A stretch of DNA of 64,000 nucleotides from Pseudomonas sp. URMO17WK12:I2 (GTDB taxonomy: Bacteria > Pseudomonadota > Gammaproteobacteria > Pseudomonadales > Pseudomonadaceae): NCBI RefSeq assembly GCF_003253735.1, contig NZ_QKYW01000002.1:520367-584366 (forward strand), read 5' to 3'. This document shows positions 52,168 through 63,287 of the stretch, piece by piece. The position numbers and the translations under genes are program-made. The first letter of the stretch is position 1, and each line of letters begins with the position of its first letter. The notes under the pieces were generated by a model. The model was not told the origin of the DNA. It did not search any database and was given only the letters and a program-made list of their open reading frames with translations.

Positions 52168-52212
52168 GTCGGCCTCTAGTCTTGTTGCATACATCTTGTG
52201 TGGAAGCGGTGC

Positions 52213-53619
52213 ATGAACGACTGGCGCAATATCAGCCTGTGGATGGATCAACTCGATGAGCCGCTGACCCCACGCCCGCCGCTGGCCGGCGACCTGCAGG
52301 CCGACGTGGCGATCATCGGCGCGGGCTATACGGGGCTGTGGACGGCCTACTACCTCAAGCGCCAGGCCCCCGAGCTGCGCATCGTCATCCTCGAAGCGAA
52401 GATCGCCGGCTTCGGCGCCTCCGGGCGCAACGGCGGCTGGCTGATGGGCAACCTGCTCGGCGAAGATCGCCTGCTCGCCGGCCTCACCCCCGAGGCACGG
52501 CGCGAATCCTATGACCTGCTGCACGGCATTCCCGATGAAGTCGGCCAGGTACTGGCGCGCGAAGACATCGACTGCGACTACCGCAAGGCCGGTGTACTGT
52601 ACTGCGCGGCCCGCTACCCGGAACAGGAACTGCGCCTGCGCGAGTACCTGCGCGGCTACCGTGAGGAAGGCCTGGGCGAGGATGACTACCGCTGGCTACC
52701 CGCCGAAGAACTGGCCCAGCAGCTGCGCATCCCCGGTGCCTACGGGGCGATTCACAGCCCGCACTGCGCGACCATCCAGCCGGCCCGCCTGGTGCGCGGC
52801 CTGGCCCGCTGCGTCGAGGCCATGGGCGTGAGCATCTATGAAGGCACCCCGGCCCTTAGCTGGCAGGCCGGCGGCGTACGCTGCGAAGCCGGTGAGGTGC
52901 GCGCCGACTGGGTGGTACCGGCCGTCGAGGGTTACTCGCCGAACCTGCCGCCGCTGGGTCGCCATCAGATTCCGGTGCAGAGCCTGATCGTCGCCACCGA
53001 ACCGCTGCCGGCCTCGACCTGGGCGGAAATCGGCCTGGAGCGCGGCCAGGCATTCTGCGAAGCCAGCCGCCAGGTCACCTACGGCCAGCGCAGCCGCGAC
53101 GACCGGCTGATCTTCGGCGCCCGCGGTGGCTATCGCTTCGGCAGCAAGCTGCGCAGCGACTTCAACCTCAACGACGAAGAGCGCGGCCTGCGCCGCTACC
53201 TGTTCAGCGAATTGTTCCCGCAGCTGCGCAACGTGCGCATCACCCACGCCTGGGGCGGCAACCTGGGCATGGCGCGGCGCTTCCACCCGCACATGCTTTG
53301 CGACCGCGACAACGGCATCGCCCTGTCCGGCGGTTACGGCGGCGAAGGCGTGGGCGCCAGCAACCTCGGTGGGCGCACCCTGGCCGACCTGATTCTCGGC
53401 CACAACACCGCGCTCACCTGCCAGCCCTGGGTACGCCACGACACCCGCGTGCAGGACCTGCCGCGCTGGGAGCCCGAGCCCTGCCGCTGGCTGGGTTACA
53501 ACGCGATCATCCGCAGCTTCGTGCGCGAAGACAAATTGCTCGCCGACCCCTCCAGCCGGCCCTGGCAGCGCTACATGGCGCAGCGCATCGCCAGCCTGAT
53601 GGAAGGTTTCATGAAATGA
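52213..53619 (+). CDS. FAD-dependent amine oxidoreductase (DadA/PuuB-like)
   Basis: A 468-residue DAO-family flavoenzyme starting MNDWRNISLWMDQL. The dinucleotide-binding motif VAIIGAGYTGLWTAYYL lies near residue 32, and ASGRNGGWLMGNLLG near residue 72. The C-terminal GGYGGEGVGASNLGGRTLAD is the FAD-closing motif. Such enzymes oxidise amines, including gamma-glutamylputrescine, or D-amino acids. The following cupin and PotF-like genes suggest an amine or polyamine substrate. ATG 52213 is preferred over GTG 52198. Confidence 0.87.
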   Translation: MNDWRNISLWMDQLDEPLTPRPPLAGDLQADVAIIGAGYTGLWTAYYLKRQAPELRIVILEAKIAGFGASGRNGGWLMGNLLGEDRLLAGLTPEARRESYDLLHGIPDEVGQVLAREDIDCDYRKAGVLYCAARYPEQELRLREYLRGYREEGLGEDDYRWLPAEELAQQLRIPGAYGAIHSPHCATIQPARLVRGLARCVEAMGVSIYEGTPALSWQAGGVRCEAGEVRADWVVPAVEGYSPNLPPLGRHQIPVQSLIVATEPLPASTWAEIGLERGQAFCEASRQVTYGQRSRDDRLIFGARGGYRFGSKLRSDFNLNDEERGLRRYLFSELFPQLRNVRITHAWGGNLGMARRFHPHMLCDRDNGIALSGGYGGEGVGASNLGGRTLADLILGHNTALTCQPWVRHDTRVQDLPRWEPEPCRWLGYNAIIRSFVREDKLLADPSSRPWQRYMAQRIASLMEGFMK

Positions 53620-53653
53620 ACGTTCTCTCCCACATTATTTAAGGTTTGAAGTC

Positions 53654-53995
53654 ATGAACATCACCCATTTCCGCGACACCGCAAGCATCGCACTCGACGA
53701 ACACAACCCGGTCGCCGTGCCGCTCAGCGAACCTGCCGCCATCACCTCGGTGACCTGCGTGGAGCGCGACGATGGTGTGGAAACCGGCATCTGGGAATGC
53801 ACCCCCGGCCGCTGGCGCCGGCAGATCGTGCAGCAGGAGTTCTGCCACTTCATCGCCGGGCGCTGCACCTTCATTCCCGACGTGGGCGAACCGATCGAAA
53901 TCAAAGCCGGCGACGCACTGATGTTGCCGGCCAACACCACAGGCGTGTGGGACATACAAGAAACGCTGCGCAAGACCTATGTACTGATTTTCTGA
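53654..53995 (+). CDS. Cupin-domain protein (DUF861-like)
   Basis: A 113-residue single cupin starting MNITHFRDTASIALDEHNPV. WECTPGRWRRQIVQQEFCHF and IEIKAGDALMLPANTTGVWD are the two cupin motifs. The C-terminal LRKTYVLIF is typical of the DUF861 group found next to DadA-like amine oxidases. AGG ribosome site; 34 bp after the oxidase stop, so one operon. It may sense or process the amine. Confidence 0.85.
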   Translation: MNITHFRDTASIALDEHNPVAVPLSEPAAITSVTCVERDDGVETGIWECTPGRWRRQIVQQEFCHFIAGRCTFIPDVGEPIEIKAGDALMLPANTTGVWDIQETLRKTYVLIF

Positions 53996-54037
53996 CTGCT
54001 GCCTCCACAACATCGACAACAACGGTTGAGGTTTCCC

Positions 54038-55114
54038 ATGCTGAAAACGCTTATCCCGCTGATGCTCGTCGCCTCGGTCAGCCAGGCGGCGCAGGACGTG
54101 CGCATCTACAACTGGACCGACTACATCGCTCCCGACACGCTGAAGAGCTTTCAGCAGGCCAGCGGCGTAACGCCCCACTATGACGTCTACGACAGCAACG
54201 AAACCCTCGACGCCAAGCTGATGGCCGGCCGCTCCGGCTATGACGTGGTGTTCCCCTCCAACCACTTCATGGCCCGGCAGATCCAGGGCGGTGCGCTCAA
54301 GGAGCTGGACAAGAGCCAACTGCCCAACTGGAAGAACCTCAACCCGACGCTGCTCAAGGCACTGGAAGGCAACGATCCGGGCAACAAGCACGGTTTCCCC
54401 TACCTGTGGGGCAGCACCGGCATCGGCTACAACGTCGAGAAGGTCAAGGCGGTGCTCGGCAGCGACGTGCCCCTGGACTCCTGGGACCTGATCTTCAAGC
54501 CCGAACTGATGGCCAAGCTGAGCAAATGCGGCGTGGCGATTCTCGACAATGGCCCGGAGATGCTGCCCATCGCCCTGCACTACCTGGGCCTGCCGCACCA
54601 CAGCCAGAAGCCCGAGGACTACAAGAAGGCCGAAGCGCTGTTGATGGAGATGCGCAAGAACGTCGCCTACTTCCATTCCTCCAAGTACGTCGGTGAGCTG
54701 GCCAATGGCGACGTGTGCATGGCGGTCGGCTTCTCCGGCGACATCATGCAGGCCAGCGCCCGCGCCAAGGAGGCTGGCAACGGCGTCGACATCGCCTACG
54801 TGATCCCCAAGGAAGGCGCGCCGATGTGGTTCGACATGGTCGCCATGCCCAAGGATGCACCGAACGAAAAAGCCGCCTACGCCTTCATGAATTACCTGCT
54901 CGAGCCCAAGGTGATCGCCGGCATCAGCGACCATGTGCACTACGCCAACAGCAACAGCCAGGCAGACGGCCTGGTCGACCCGGCGCTCAAGGCCGATACC
55001 ACCGTCTACCCGCCCGATGAGGTGATGGAAAAACTCTACGCCCTGGAAGCCATGCCGCTGAACATCGACCGTATCCGCACGCGGATCTGGACGAAAGTGA
55101 AGAGCGGCACCTGA
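54038..55114 (+). CDS. PotF-like polyamine-binding periplasmic protein
   Basis: A 358-residue extracytoplasmic binding protein. Signal peptide MLKTLIPLMLVASVSQA, mature start at about AQDVRIYNWTDYIAPDTL. RIYNWTDYI and YDVVFPSNHFMARQIQGGAL are the PotD/PotF signatures, with the Trp and Asp residues that grip polyamines. The end of the operon; the permease and ATPase are not in this window. An in-frame TTG at 54026 is not needed, as GTTGAGG precedes ATG 54038. Confidence 0.92.
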   Translation: MLKTLIPLMLVASVSQAAQDVRIYNWTDYIAPDTLKSFQQASGVTPHYDVYDSNETLDAKLMAGRSGYDVVFPSNHFMARQIQGGALKELDKSQLPNWKNLNPTLLKALEGNDPGNKHGFPYLWGSTGIGYNVEKVKAVLGSDVPLDSWDLIFKPELMAKLSKCGVAILDNGPEMLPIALHYLGLPHHSQKPEDYKKAEALLMEMRKNVAYFHSSKYVGELANGDVCMAVGFSGDIMQASARAKEAGNGVDIAYVIPKEGAPMWFDMVAMPKDAPNEKAAYAFMNYLLEPKVIAGISDHVHYANSNSQADGLVDPALKADTTVYPPDEVMEKLYALEAMPLNIDRIRTRIWTKVKSGT

Positions 55115-55160
55115 CGCAGCCGTGAAGGGCTGGCGCTCGCCATGGGCGCCAGCCCGGCAG

Positions 55161-55544
55161 TCAGATCCACAAATCGTTGAGCGCCGTACGCTCCCCGCCC
55201 TCGGCCCCGGTGTTCAGCACGCCGCGCGGCTCGATCAGCAGCAACTTCACCTCGGCTTCGGCATAGGGTTTGTGCTCCACCCCCCTGGGCACCACGTACA
55301 GCTCGCCACTGCCCAGGGTTACCCAGCCATCGCGAAAGTCCAGGCGCAACTGGCCATCGAGTACCAGAAAGGCTTCGTCGGTTTCGGCATGGGCATGCCA
55401 GATGAAATCGCCCTGCAGGCGCGCCACCTTGAACTGGTAGTCGTTCATTTCCGCGACCACGCGCGGTGACCATTGCTCGGCGATCAGGTCGAGCTTGCGG
55501 AGCAGGTTGATGGCTTGCCGGGTTGATGGAATTGGCTGGTTCAC
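55161..55544 (-). CDS. Small cupin protein
   Basis: A 127-residue cupin starting MNQPIPSTRQAINLLRKLDL. Motif 1 is FIWHAHAETDEAFLVLDG near residue 48, with the metal-binding HxH and Glu, and motif 2 is VPRGVEHKPYAE near residue 85. Minus strand, 49 bp after an AraC-type gene and possibly controlled by it. Function unknown. Confidence 0.82.
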   Translation of the reverse strand: MNQPIPSTRQAINLLRKLDLIAEQWSPRVVAEMNDYQFKVARLQGDFIWHAHAETDEAFLVLDGQLRLDFRDGWVTLGSGELYVVPRGVEHKPYAEAEVKLLLIEPRGVLNTGAEGGERTALNDLWI

Positions 55545-55593
55545 GGGAGGCTCCTCGGTTGGTTTTCACCACTCTAGCGAGGAGCCCCAGGCG

Positions 55594-56418
55594 CTATCTT
55601 GTACGATCCTGCAACTTCACCATGCTCAACCAGCGGGCCGGAGACAGGCCGAAGCTGGCCACGAAATGCCGGGTCATATGGCTCTGGTCGAAGAACCCGG
55701 CGATCAGCGCCGCATCGGCCAGGCCGGTACCCGACAGGGCCAGCTCACGGCAACGCGCCAGCCGGCGCATGGTCACGTAGCGATAGGGGCTGGTGCCGAA
55801 CAGGGCACGAAAATCCCGCGACAGGCTCCAGCGATCACGACCACTGACATGCTCCAGCTCGTCCAGGGTGATGCTCGCGCCGTTGCGACTGTGGATGTAC
55901 TCCCGCGCCCGCTGCGTGGCGGGATAATCGAAGGCGCGGCGGCCACGGGGCTTGCCGGCAACCGCCTGCAGGGCGTGGGCCAGGTCGAAGATCGCATCGT
56001 CTTCCTGCAAGGATTCCAGCGGGTCGTCCATTGCCTGCAGAAAGCTTTGCGTCGCCCGGCGCAAGCGCACGTCGTCGCTCAAACCACCCGGGATGAACGG
56101 CAGCGGCTGGCCGCCGAGTACCTGCTGGATCAGCACCGGGTCGATATACAGCATGCGGTAATGAAAGCCGGCGTCGGTGCCGGCCATGCCGTCGTGCAGC
56201 TCATCCGGGTGCAGCACCAGGGTGCCGCCGGGCAGGCTGTGGCGCATGGCGCGCCGATAACGAAAGCTCTGTACGCCGGCCAATGTGCGGCCGATGGCGT
56301 AGGCGTCATGGCGATGCGGGTCGTAGCCGTGGCCGCTGAAATACGCCTCGATGCGCTCCACCCGCCCCTGATCAGGGCTGCGCAGCACCCAGTCGCTGCG
56401 ACCTGTCGATTTGCCCAT
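55594..56418 (-). CDS. AraC-family regulator
   Basis: A 274-residue regulator starting MGKSTGRSDWVLRSPDQGRV. The N-terminal AraC-type cupin (about 20-150) has YDPHRHDAYAIGRTLAGVQS. The HTH pair (about 165-265) has ITLDELEHVSGRDRWSLSRD and ALIAGFFDQSHMTRHFVASF. In many pseudomonads similar proteins control nearby exporter or cupin genes. The cupin gene downstream is the likely target. Confidence 0.88.
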   Translation of the reverse strand: MGKSTGRSDWVLRSPDQGRVERIEAYFSGHGYDPHRHDAYAIGRTLAGVQSFRYRRAMRHSLPGGTLVLHPDELHDGMAGTDAGFHYRMLYIDPVLIQQVLGGQPLPFIPGGLSDDVRLRRATQSFLQAMDDPLESLQEDDAIFDLAHALQAVAGKPRGRRAFDYPATQRAREYIHSRNGASITLDELEHVSGRDRWSLSRDFRALFGTSPYRYVTMRRLARCRELALSGTGLADAALIAGFFDQSHMTRHFVASFGLSPARWLSMVKLQDRTR

Positions 56419-56496
56419 GTCGTGGTTCTCCGTGCCGCCACCCTGCAGGCGACACGGTAAACCCTCGGACGCTAAAAAGCTCGTCTGCTCAGCAAC

Positions 56497-57705
56497 TCAA
56501 GATACTCGCTCGATGGCCAGTGCCAGACCCTGCCCCACCCCCACGCACATGGTTGCCAGACCCAACTTGCCGCCGGTCTTTTCCAGGTGGTGCACGGCGG
56601 TCAGTACCAGGCGGTTGCCGCTCATGCCCAGCGGGTGGCCGAGGGCGATGGCGCCGCCGTTCGGGTTGACCTTGGGGCTGTCGTCCGGCAGACCGAGGTC
56701 GCGGGTGACGGCCAGGCCCTGGGCGGCGAAGGCTTCGTTCAGTTCGATCACGTCGAACTGCTCGATGCTCAGGTTCAGGCGCGCCAGCAGCTTGCGTACC
56801 GCCGGCAGCGGGCCGACGCCCATGATGCGCGGCGCCACGCCACCGCTGGCCATGCCCAGCACCCTGGCGCGTGGTTTGAGGCCGTATTGCTTCACGGCTG
56901 CGGCGGAGGCCAGGATCATCGCCGAGGCGCCATCGTTGAGGCCCGAGGCGTTGCCGGCGGTCACGCTCTTGTCCGGGCCGTTGACCGGCTTGAGTTTGGC
57001 CAGGCCTTCGGCGGTGGTGTCGGCGCGCGGGTGCTCGTCGGTGTCGACGATCACATCGCCTTTCCTGGTCCTGATCACCACCGGGACGATTTCCTCGGCG
57101 TAGTAACCGCTCTGCTGGGCCGCAGCAGCGCGCTGCTGGCTACGCAGGCCAAAGGCGTCCTGGTCGGCGCGGCTGACCCCGTAGTCCTCGGCGACGTTGT
57201 CACCGGTGACCGGCATCGGGTCGACACCATACTGCTCCTTCATCAAAGGGTTGACGAAGCGCCAGCCCAGGGTGGTGTCTTCCAGCTTCTGGCCACGGCC
57301 GAAGGCGCTGTCGGCCTTGCCCATCACATAGGGCGCGCGGGTCATCGACTCGACGCCAGCGGCAATGGTCAGCTCCATCTCGCCGGAGGCGATGGCGCGG
57401 AACGCAGCACCGACAGCTTCCATGCCCGAGGCGCAGAGGCGATTGAGGGTCACGCCCGGCACCGTTTCCGGCAGGCCGGCGAGCAGCAGCGCCATACGGG
57501 CGACGTTGCGGTTGTCCTCGCCGGACTGGTTGGCGCAGCCCATGAACACTTCGTCGACCGCGGACCAGTCGACCTGTGGGTTACGCTCGACCAGCGCCCT
57601 GAGCGGGATCGCCGCCAGGTCGTCGGCGCGCACTGCGCAGAGCACGCCGTTGAGGCGGCCAATCGGCGTGCGCACCGCATCGCAGATAAATACATCTCGG
57701 TTCAT
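56497..57705 (-). CDS. Acyl-CoA thiolase, PcaF/PaaJ-like (beta-ketoadipyl-CoA type)
   Basis: A 402-residue thiolase starting MNRDVFICDAVRTPIGRLNG. The acyl-accepting Cys is in TLNRLCASGMEAVG near residue 91, the His in NPNGGAIALGHPLGMSG near 355, and the second Cys in LATMCVGVGQGLA near 388. Sequence is closest in character to beta-ketoadipyl-CoA thiolase. Here it follows a hydratase/dehydrogenase and a transport system, so it likely ends a CoA-linked side-chain or dicarboxylate pathway. ATG 57705 is nine bases after GGAG; ATG 57711 is possible. Confidence 0.9.
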   Translation of the reverse strand: MNRDVFICDAVRTPIGRLNGVLCAVRADDLAAIPLRALVERNPQVDWSAVDEVFMGCANQSGEDNRNVARMALLLAGLPETVPGVTLNRLCASGMEAVGAAFRAIASGEMELTIAAGVESMTRAPYVMGKADSAFGRGQKLEDTTLGWRFVNPLMKEQYGVDPMPVTGDNVAEDYGVSRADQDAFGLRSQQRAAAAQQSGYYAEEIVPVVIRTRKGDVIVDTDEHPRADTTAEGLAKLKPVNGPDKSVTAGNASGLNDGASAMILASAAAVKQYGLKPRARVLGMASGGVAPRIMGVGPLPAVRKLLARLNLSIEQFDVIELNEAFAAQGLAVTRDLGLPDDSPKVNPNGGAIALGHPLGMSGNRLVLTAVHHLEKTGGKLGLATMCVGVGQGLALAIERVS

Positions 57706-57770
57706 CAGCATTGCTCCATGCCTTGAAAAAAACCGGCCGGCGCACAGGCCGACCGGCCGAGGAAAACAGC

Positions 57771-58036
57771 TAGGGTCTGTTGCCGTTTCACGCACGGCCG
57801 CGCCGGAGCCCGTTTTGCCGCGAGGCAAGGCATGAGCCGCGAAGTTTAGTGGGCTAAATGAGCCGGCGAGAAACGTAGCATCGCGGCAAAACGGGCCCGG
57901 CCCTTCGGGTTGCGCGGGAAATCTCGCCATGCGTCGTTGGAGGACTTGGCAAGGGAACAACCATTCCCTGCGTCCTCCGCCTAGCCTGGCGAGATTTCTC
58001 GCGGCAACGCGGCTCGCGTTCAAACGGCAACAGACC

Positions 58037-58039
<3 letters not shown>
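57771..58039 (-). mobile_element. MITE-like element, copy 2 (269 bp)
   Basis: Inverse orientation to the copy at 17527-17837. Ends are TAGGGTCTGTTGCCGTTT and AAACGGCAACAGACCCTA, with the same two inner inverted repeats. It fills the 331 bp gap between the fused dehydrogenase gene and the thiolase; the remainder is only the thiolase upstream region. Its TAG end (58037-58039) is the stop codon of the dehydrogenase. CTAG flanks both ends, consistent with a TA or CTAG target duplication. Confidence 0.8.
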
Positions 58040-60115
<2,076 letters not shown>

Positions 60116-60131
60116 GAATGCCTCCGGTGGG

Positions 60132-61382
60132 CTACAGAAGGGAAAGCGGGTAGCTGACGATCACCCGCACATCGTCGGCATCGCGGGAGAAATCCGAGCG
60201 GTAGGTGGCGCTGCGCAGCCGCGTGGACAGGCCGCGCAGCGCACCGTTCTGCACCACGTACTGCAGCTCCACGTCGAACTCGCGCTCGCCGCCGCCATCG
60301 GCACCCGGCACATCGGCGCCACTGCCCTTGGTGTAGCGGGTCATGAAGGTCAGGCCAGGAATGCCGAGCTTGGCCAGGTCGTAGTCGTAGCGAGCCTGCC
60401 AGGAGCGCTCGTCCTTTTCGGCGAAGTCACCGACCTGCACGAAGTTGACCAGGAAAGGGTCGGTGCCATTGACGTAGGCAAATGCCGAATCGCCGGACAT
60501 GCGCTGGTAGCCCAGGCCGAAGGAGTGACCCGCAGCCTTGTAGGTGCCCATTGCGCTGAACGCCTGGTTGTCGATGGCGCCGCCGCGGGCCTGGCCCTCG
60601 TCGTCGGTGACGAACAGCCGCACATCGCTGAGAAAGGCGCCCCAGTCGCCCTGGCGGCGGTCGGTGAAGCCATAGAACTGCTGGCGGTAGATGTCCTCGA
60701 ACACCGCGTACTGCGCGGTGAGGTCGGTGACCTGACCGAGGCGGTAGGTGGCCCCCAGCACATCGAAGTCGCCGCCATCGAGCGGCCCGCTGAAACGCCG
60801 GTTCTTGTTGTTGAGGCTCAGGCCCTCGGAGCCGGACTGGTCGCGATACACGGTGTCGCGGATATGCGCGCCGACCAGTTCGAGGGGCTTGAACTCGCCG
60901 ATCTGCAACTGCGCGCCCTCGAAGGTCTGCGGCAGCAGGCGGCCGTTGTTGGCCGCCAGGGTCGGCCACTTGGGCAGCAGCGTGCCGACGCGCAGTTCGC
61001 TGTTCGACACCTTGAGCTTGAGCGTGGCACCGGCCTTGGCATAATCGTCGTCGACGCCGCCGTCATCCTGCACCGGCAGCAGGCCCGTGCCGTTGCGCCC
61101 GCGCCCGGAATCCAGCTTGACGCCCAGCATGCCGATGGCATCGACACCCACACCCACGGTTCCGGCGGTGTAGCCCGACTCGTAGCGCAGGATGAAACCC
61201 TGCGCCCACTCCTCGCGCTGGGACTGGCCGCTGCCCTCGCGAAAGTCACGGTTCATGTAGAAATTGCGCAGCTCCATCGAGGCTTTGCCGTCCTCGAAAA
61301 AGCCCTCGGCGCCGGCAACAGGCAGGTAACCGGCAAGGCTGATCCCTGCCGCTAGAAATGGCATGTGTCTGGTCATGTTCAT
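60132..61382 (-). CDS. OprD-family outer-membrane porin
   Basis: A 416-residue porin with signal peptide MNMTRHMPFLAAGISLAGYL, mature start near AEGFFEDGKASMELRNFYMN, a classic OprD beginning. RREEWAQGF-like QREEWAQGFILRYESGYTAG and the terminal VRVIVSYPLSLL complete the barrel. Family members admit carboxylates, aromatic acids or basic amino acids. Being between an ABC importer and CoA-pathway genes suggests uptake of an organic acid. It precedes the hydratase gene by 16 bp. Confidence 0.92.
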   Translation of the reverse strand: MNMTRHMPFLAAGISLAGYLPVAGAEGFFEDGKASMELRNFYMNRDFREGSGQSQREEWAQGFILRYESGYTAGTVGVGVDAIGMLGVKLDSGRGRNGTGLLPVQDDGGVDDDYAKAGATLKLKVSNSELRVGTLLPKWPTLAANNGRLLPQTFEGAQLQIGEFKPLELVGAHIRDTVYRDQSGSEGLSLNNKNRRFSGPLDGGDFDVLGATYRLGQVTDLTAQYAVFEDIYRQQFYGFTDRRQGDWGAFLSDVRLFVTDDEGQARGGAIDNQAFSAMGTYKAAGHSFGLGYQRMSGDSAFAYVNGTDPFLVNFVQVGDFAEKDERSWQARYDYDLAKLGIPGLTFMTRYTKGSGADVPGADGGGEREFDVELQYVVQNGALRGLSTRLRSATYRSDFSRDADDVRVIVSYPLSLL

Positions 61383-61457
61383 GGTCTGGTACCGAAGAAA
61401 AGAACCGGTACCTGCTGCGTGGCGCAGGTGCCGGTCAAACCTTGAGGGATACGCCGG

Positions 61458-62456
61458 TCAGCGGATCTGGGTGAGGTAGTCGGAAGCCTTGCCGGGGATG
61501 GTCACCCCCTGGATCTGGCTGAGGAACTTGATCGCCCGCTCCACATCGCTCTCTTCGAGGTACGGGGTTTTCGGGAAGGACTCGCGGTTGTTTTCCCAGG
61601 CGGCGGCATAGACCTGATCGTTGACCCCTTCGAAGCGCTTGCGCACCTGCTTCATGGCCTCTTGCGGCTGCTCGTTGATCAGCGTGGTGGCGTCGCTGAG
61701 CGCGGCCATAAAGGCCTTGACCGTGTCCTGATTGTCCTCGGCCCACTGGCGACGGGCGCTGAGGGCGATGGACGGATAACCGTCGAGCGCCTTGACCTCG
61801 CCCTTGGACATGTCCAGCAGCATGTAGCCCTTCTGCTCGATCACCGCGCTTTCCGAGGTCGGCGACGACAGGGCGAAGCCATCGATGTTGCCCTGGGCGA
61901 AGGCCGCCAGCATGGCACCGCCGTTATTGAGGTACAGCAGGGTGAAGTCCTTCTCCGACTGCAACCCGCCCTCCTGGCCCAGGAAGCGCACCAGGAAGTC
62001 GGCGCTGCCACCGGAACCACTGACCGCCAGGCGCAGGCCCTTGAACGCGGCCAGGCGTTGCTCGATCGGTGTTTGCTCGGTGATACCGAGCTTGTCCGCG
62101 ACTTCCTGACGAATCACCACGTTACTGGCGTACTGGCCGACCATGCGCCCCAGCAGGGTGATGTCCGCGCCCTTGACCTTGGCATTGATGGCGTTCTGGA
62201 TGGCGCAGGAGCAGAACTCCACAGAGCGGCTGGCCAGCCCGGAAGCCGCCGCACCGCCGCCCTTGAACTTGACCAGCTCGACATCCAGGCCGTGCTTCTC
62301 GAAGAAGCCGCCGTCCAGCGCCACGAACAGCGGCATGTGCACGAAGCCCTCGGTGCCCAGGGCCACCTTGATCTCCTTCGCCGCCATGGCCGGCATCGAC
62401 GACAATCCCAGCAGGGCGCTGAGGCCCAGTGCGCTTACCAACGTTTTGATCGACAT
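61458..62456 (-). CDS. ABC transporter substrate-binding protein (NMT1/SsuA type)
   Basis: A 332-residue periplasmic protein with signal peptide MSIKTLVSALGLSALLGLSS ending AMAA. The mature part begins KEIKVALGTEGFVHMPLFVA, followed by GGFFEKHGLDVELVKFKGGG, as in SsuA/TauA/ThiY relatives. It binds a small ligand for the permease and ATPase encoded upstream. The substrate cannot be named from sequence; taurine, sulfonates, aromatic acids and pyrimidines are used by relatives. Confidence 0.88.
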   Translation of the reverse strand: MSIKTLVSALGLSALLGLSSMPAMAAKEIKVALGTEGFVHMPLFVALDGGFFEKHGLDVELVKFKGGGAAASGLASRSVEFCSCAIQNAINAKVKGADITLLGRMVGQYASNVVIRQEVADKLGITEQTPIEQRLAAFKGLRLAVSGSGGSADFLVRFLGQEGGLQSEKDFTLLYLNNGGAMLAAFAQGNIDGFALSSPTSESAVIEQKGYMLLDMSKGEVKALDGYPSIALSARRQWAEDNQDTVKAFMAALSDATTLINEQPQEAMKQVRKRFEGVNDQVYAAAWENNRESFPKTPYLEESDVERAIKFLSQIQGVTIPGKASDYLTQIR

Positions 62457-62495
62457 GGGTTCAACCTCGTTTCTTGTTGTTGTTCAGTAGGAAAT

Positions 62496-63263
62496 TCAGA
62501 CCGACAGCTCGCGTTCTTCCTGATCGCGCTTCCAGGGCATCAGTACCTGTTCGAGCTTGCGCACCGCGGCCTGCAGCAGCAGCGCCAGGGCGATGATGGC
62601 GATCAGCGCGGCGAACACGCCGGCGGTGTCCAGCTGCCCGGCAGCGTCCTGCAGCAGGTAGCCCAGGCCACGGTTGGCCGCCATGATCTCGCCGACGATG
62701 GCGCCGATCAGCGCATAGGGCACCGACAGCTTGAGGCCGGTGAACACCCACTGGATGGCCGAGGGCAGCACCACCTTGGTGATCAGGTGATGCTCCCTGG
62801 CGCCCATCAGGCGCAGGATTTCCAGCTGCTCGCGTTCCACGGCACGCACGCCGCTGTAGGTGTTGAGGAACACCAGGAAGAACACGATGGTGGCGGTGAG
62901 GATGATCTTCATCTCGATGCCGATGCCGAACCACATGATGAACAGCGGCGCGAGGGCGATCTTCGGCAGGCTGTAGATGGCGATCAGGATCGGGTCGAGC
63001 AGCTTGGCCAGCAGCTCGTTACGCCCCAGCACCAGGCCCACGGTGATGCCGGCGCAGGCACCGAAGAAGAAGCCCACCAGGGTTTCCACCACGGTGATCC
63101 AGCCATGGGAGAACAGCCTGCCGCTGCTGACCAGATCGGCGAAGCGCTTGCCGATCTCGGCCGGCGAGCTGACGAAGAACGGGTCGATCAGCGGCCCCGA
63201 AGCGAGCTGCCAGCCGATCAGAATGGTGGCCAGAATGGCGATACGTCCCAGAAAGATATTCAT
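62496..63263 (-). CDS. ABC transporter permease (SsuC/TauC type)
   Basis: A 255-residue inner-membrane permease with about six helices, starting MNIFLGRIAILATILIGWQL. The EAA loop that contacts the ATPase is EQLEILRLMGAREHHLITKV near residue 142. It belongs to the nitrate/sulfonate/taurine importer family. 24 bp after the ATPase gene. Confidence 0.9.
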   Translation of the reverse strand: MNIFLGRIAILATILIGWQLASGPLIDPFFVSSPAEIGKRFADLVSSGRLFSHGWITVVETLVGFFFGACAGITVGLVLGRNELLAKLLDPILIAIYSLPKIALAPLFIMWFGIGIEMKIILTATIVFFLVFLNTYSGVRAVEREQLEILRLMGAREHHLITKVVLPSAIQWVFTGLKLSVPYALIGAIVGEIMAANRGLGYLLQDAAGQLDTAGVFAALIAIIALALLLQAAVRKLEQVLMPWKRDQEERELSV

Positions 63264-63287
63264 GTGAAAGCCTCCGAAAAATGGGCG

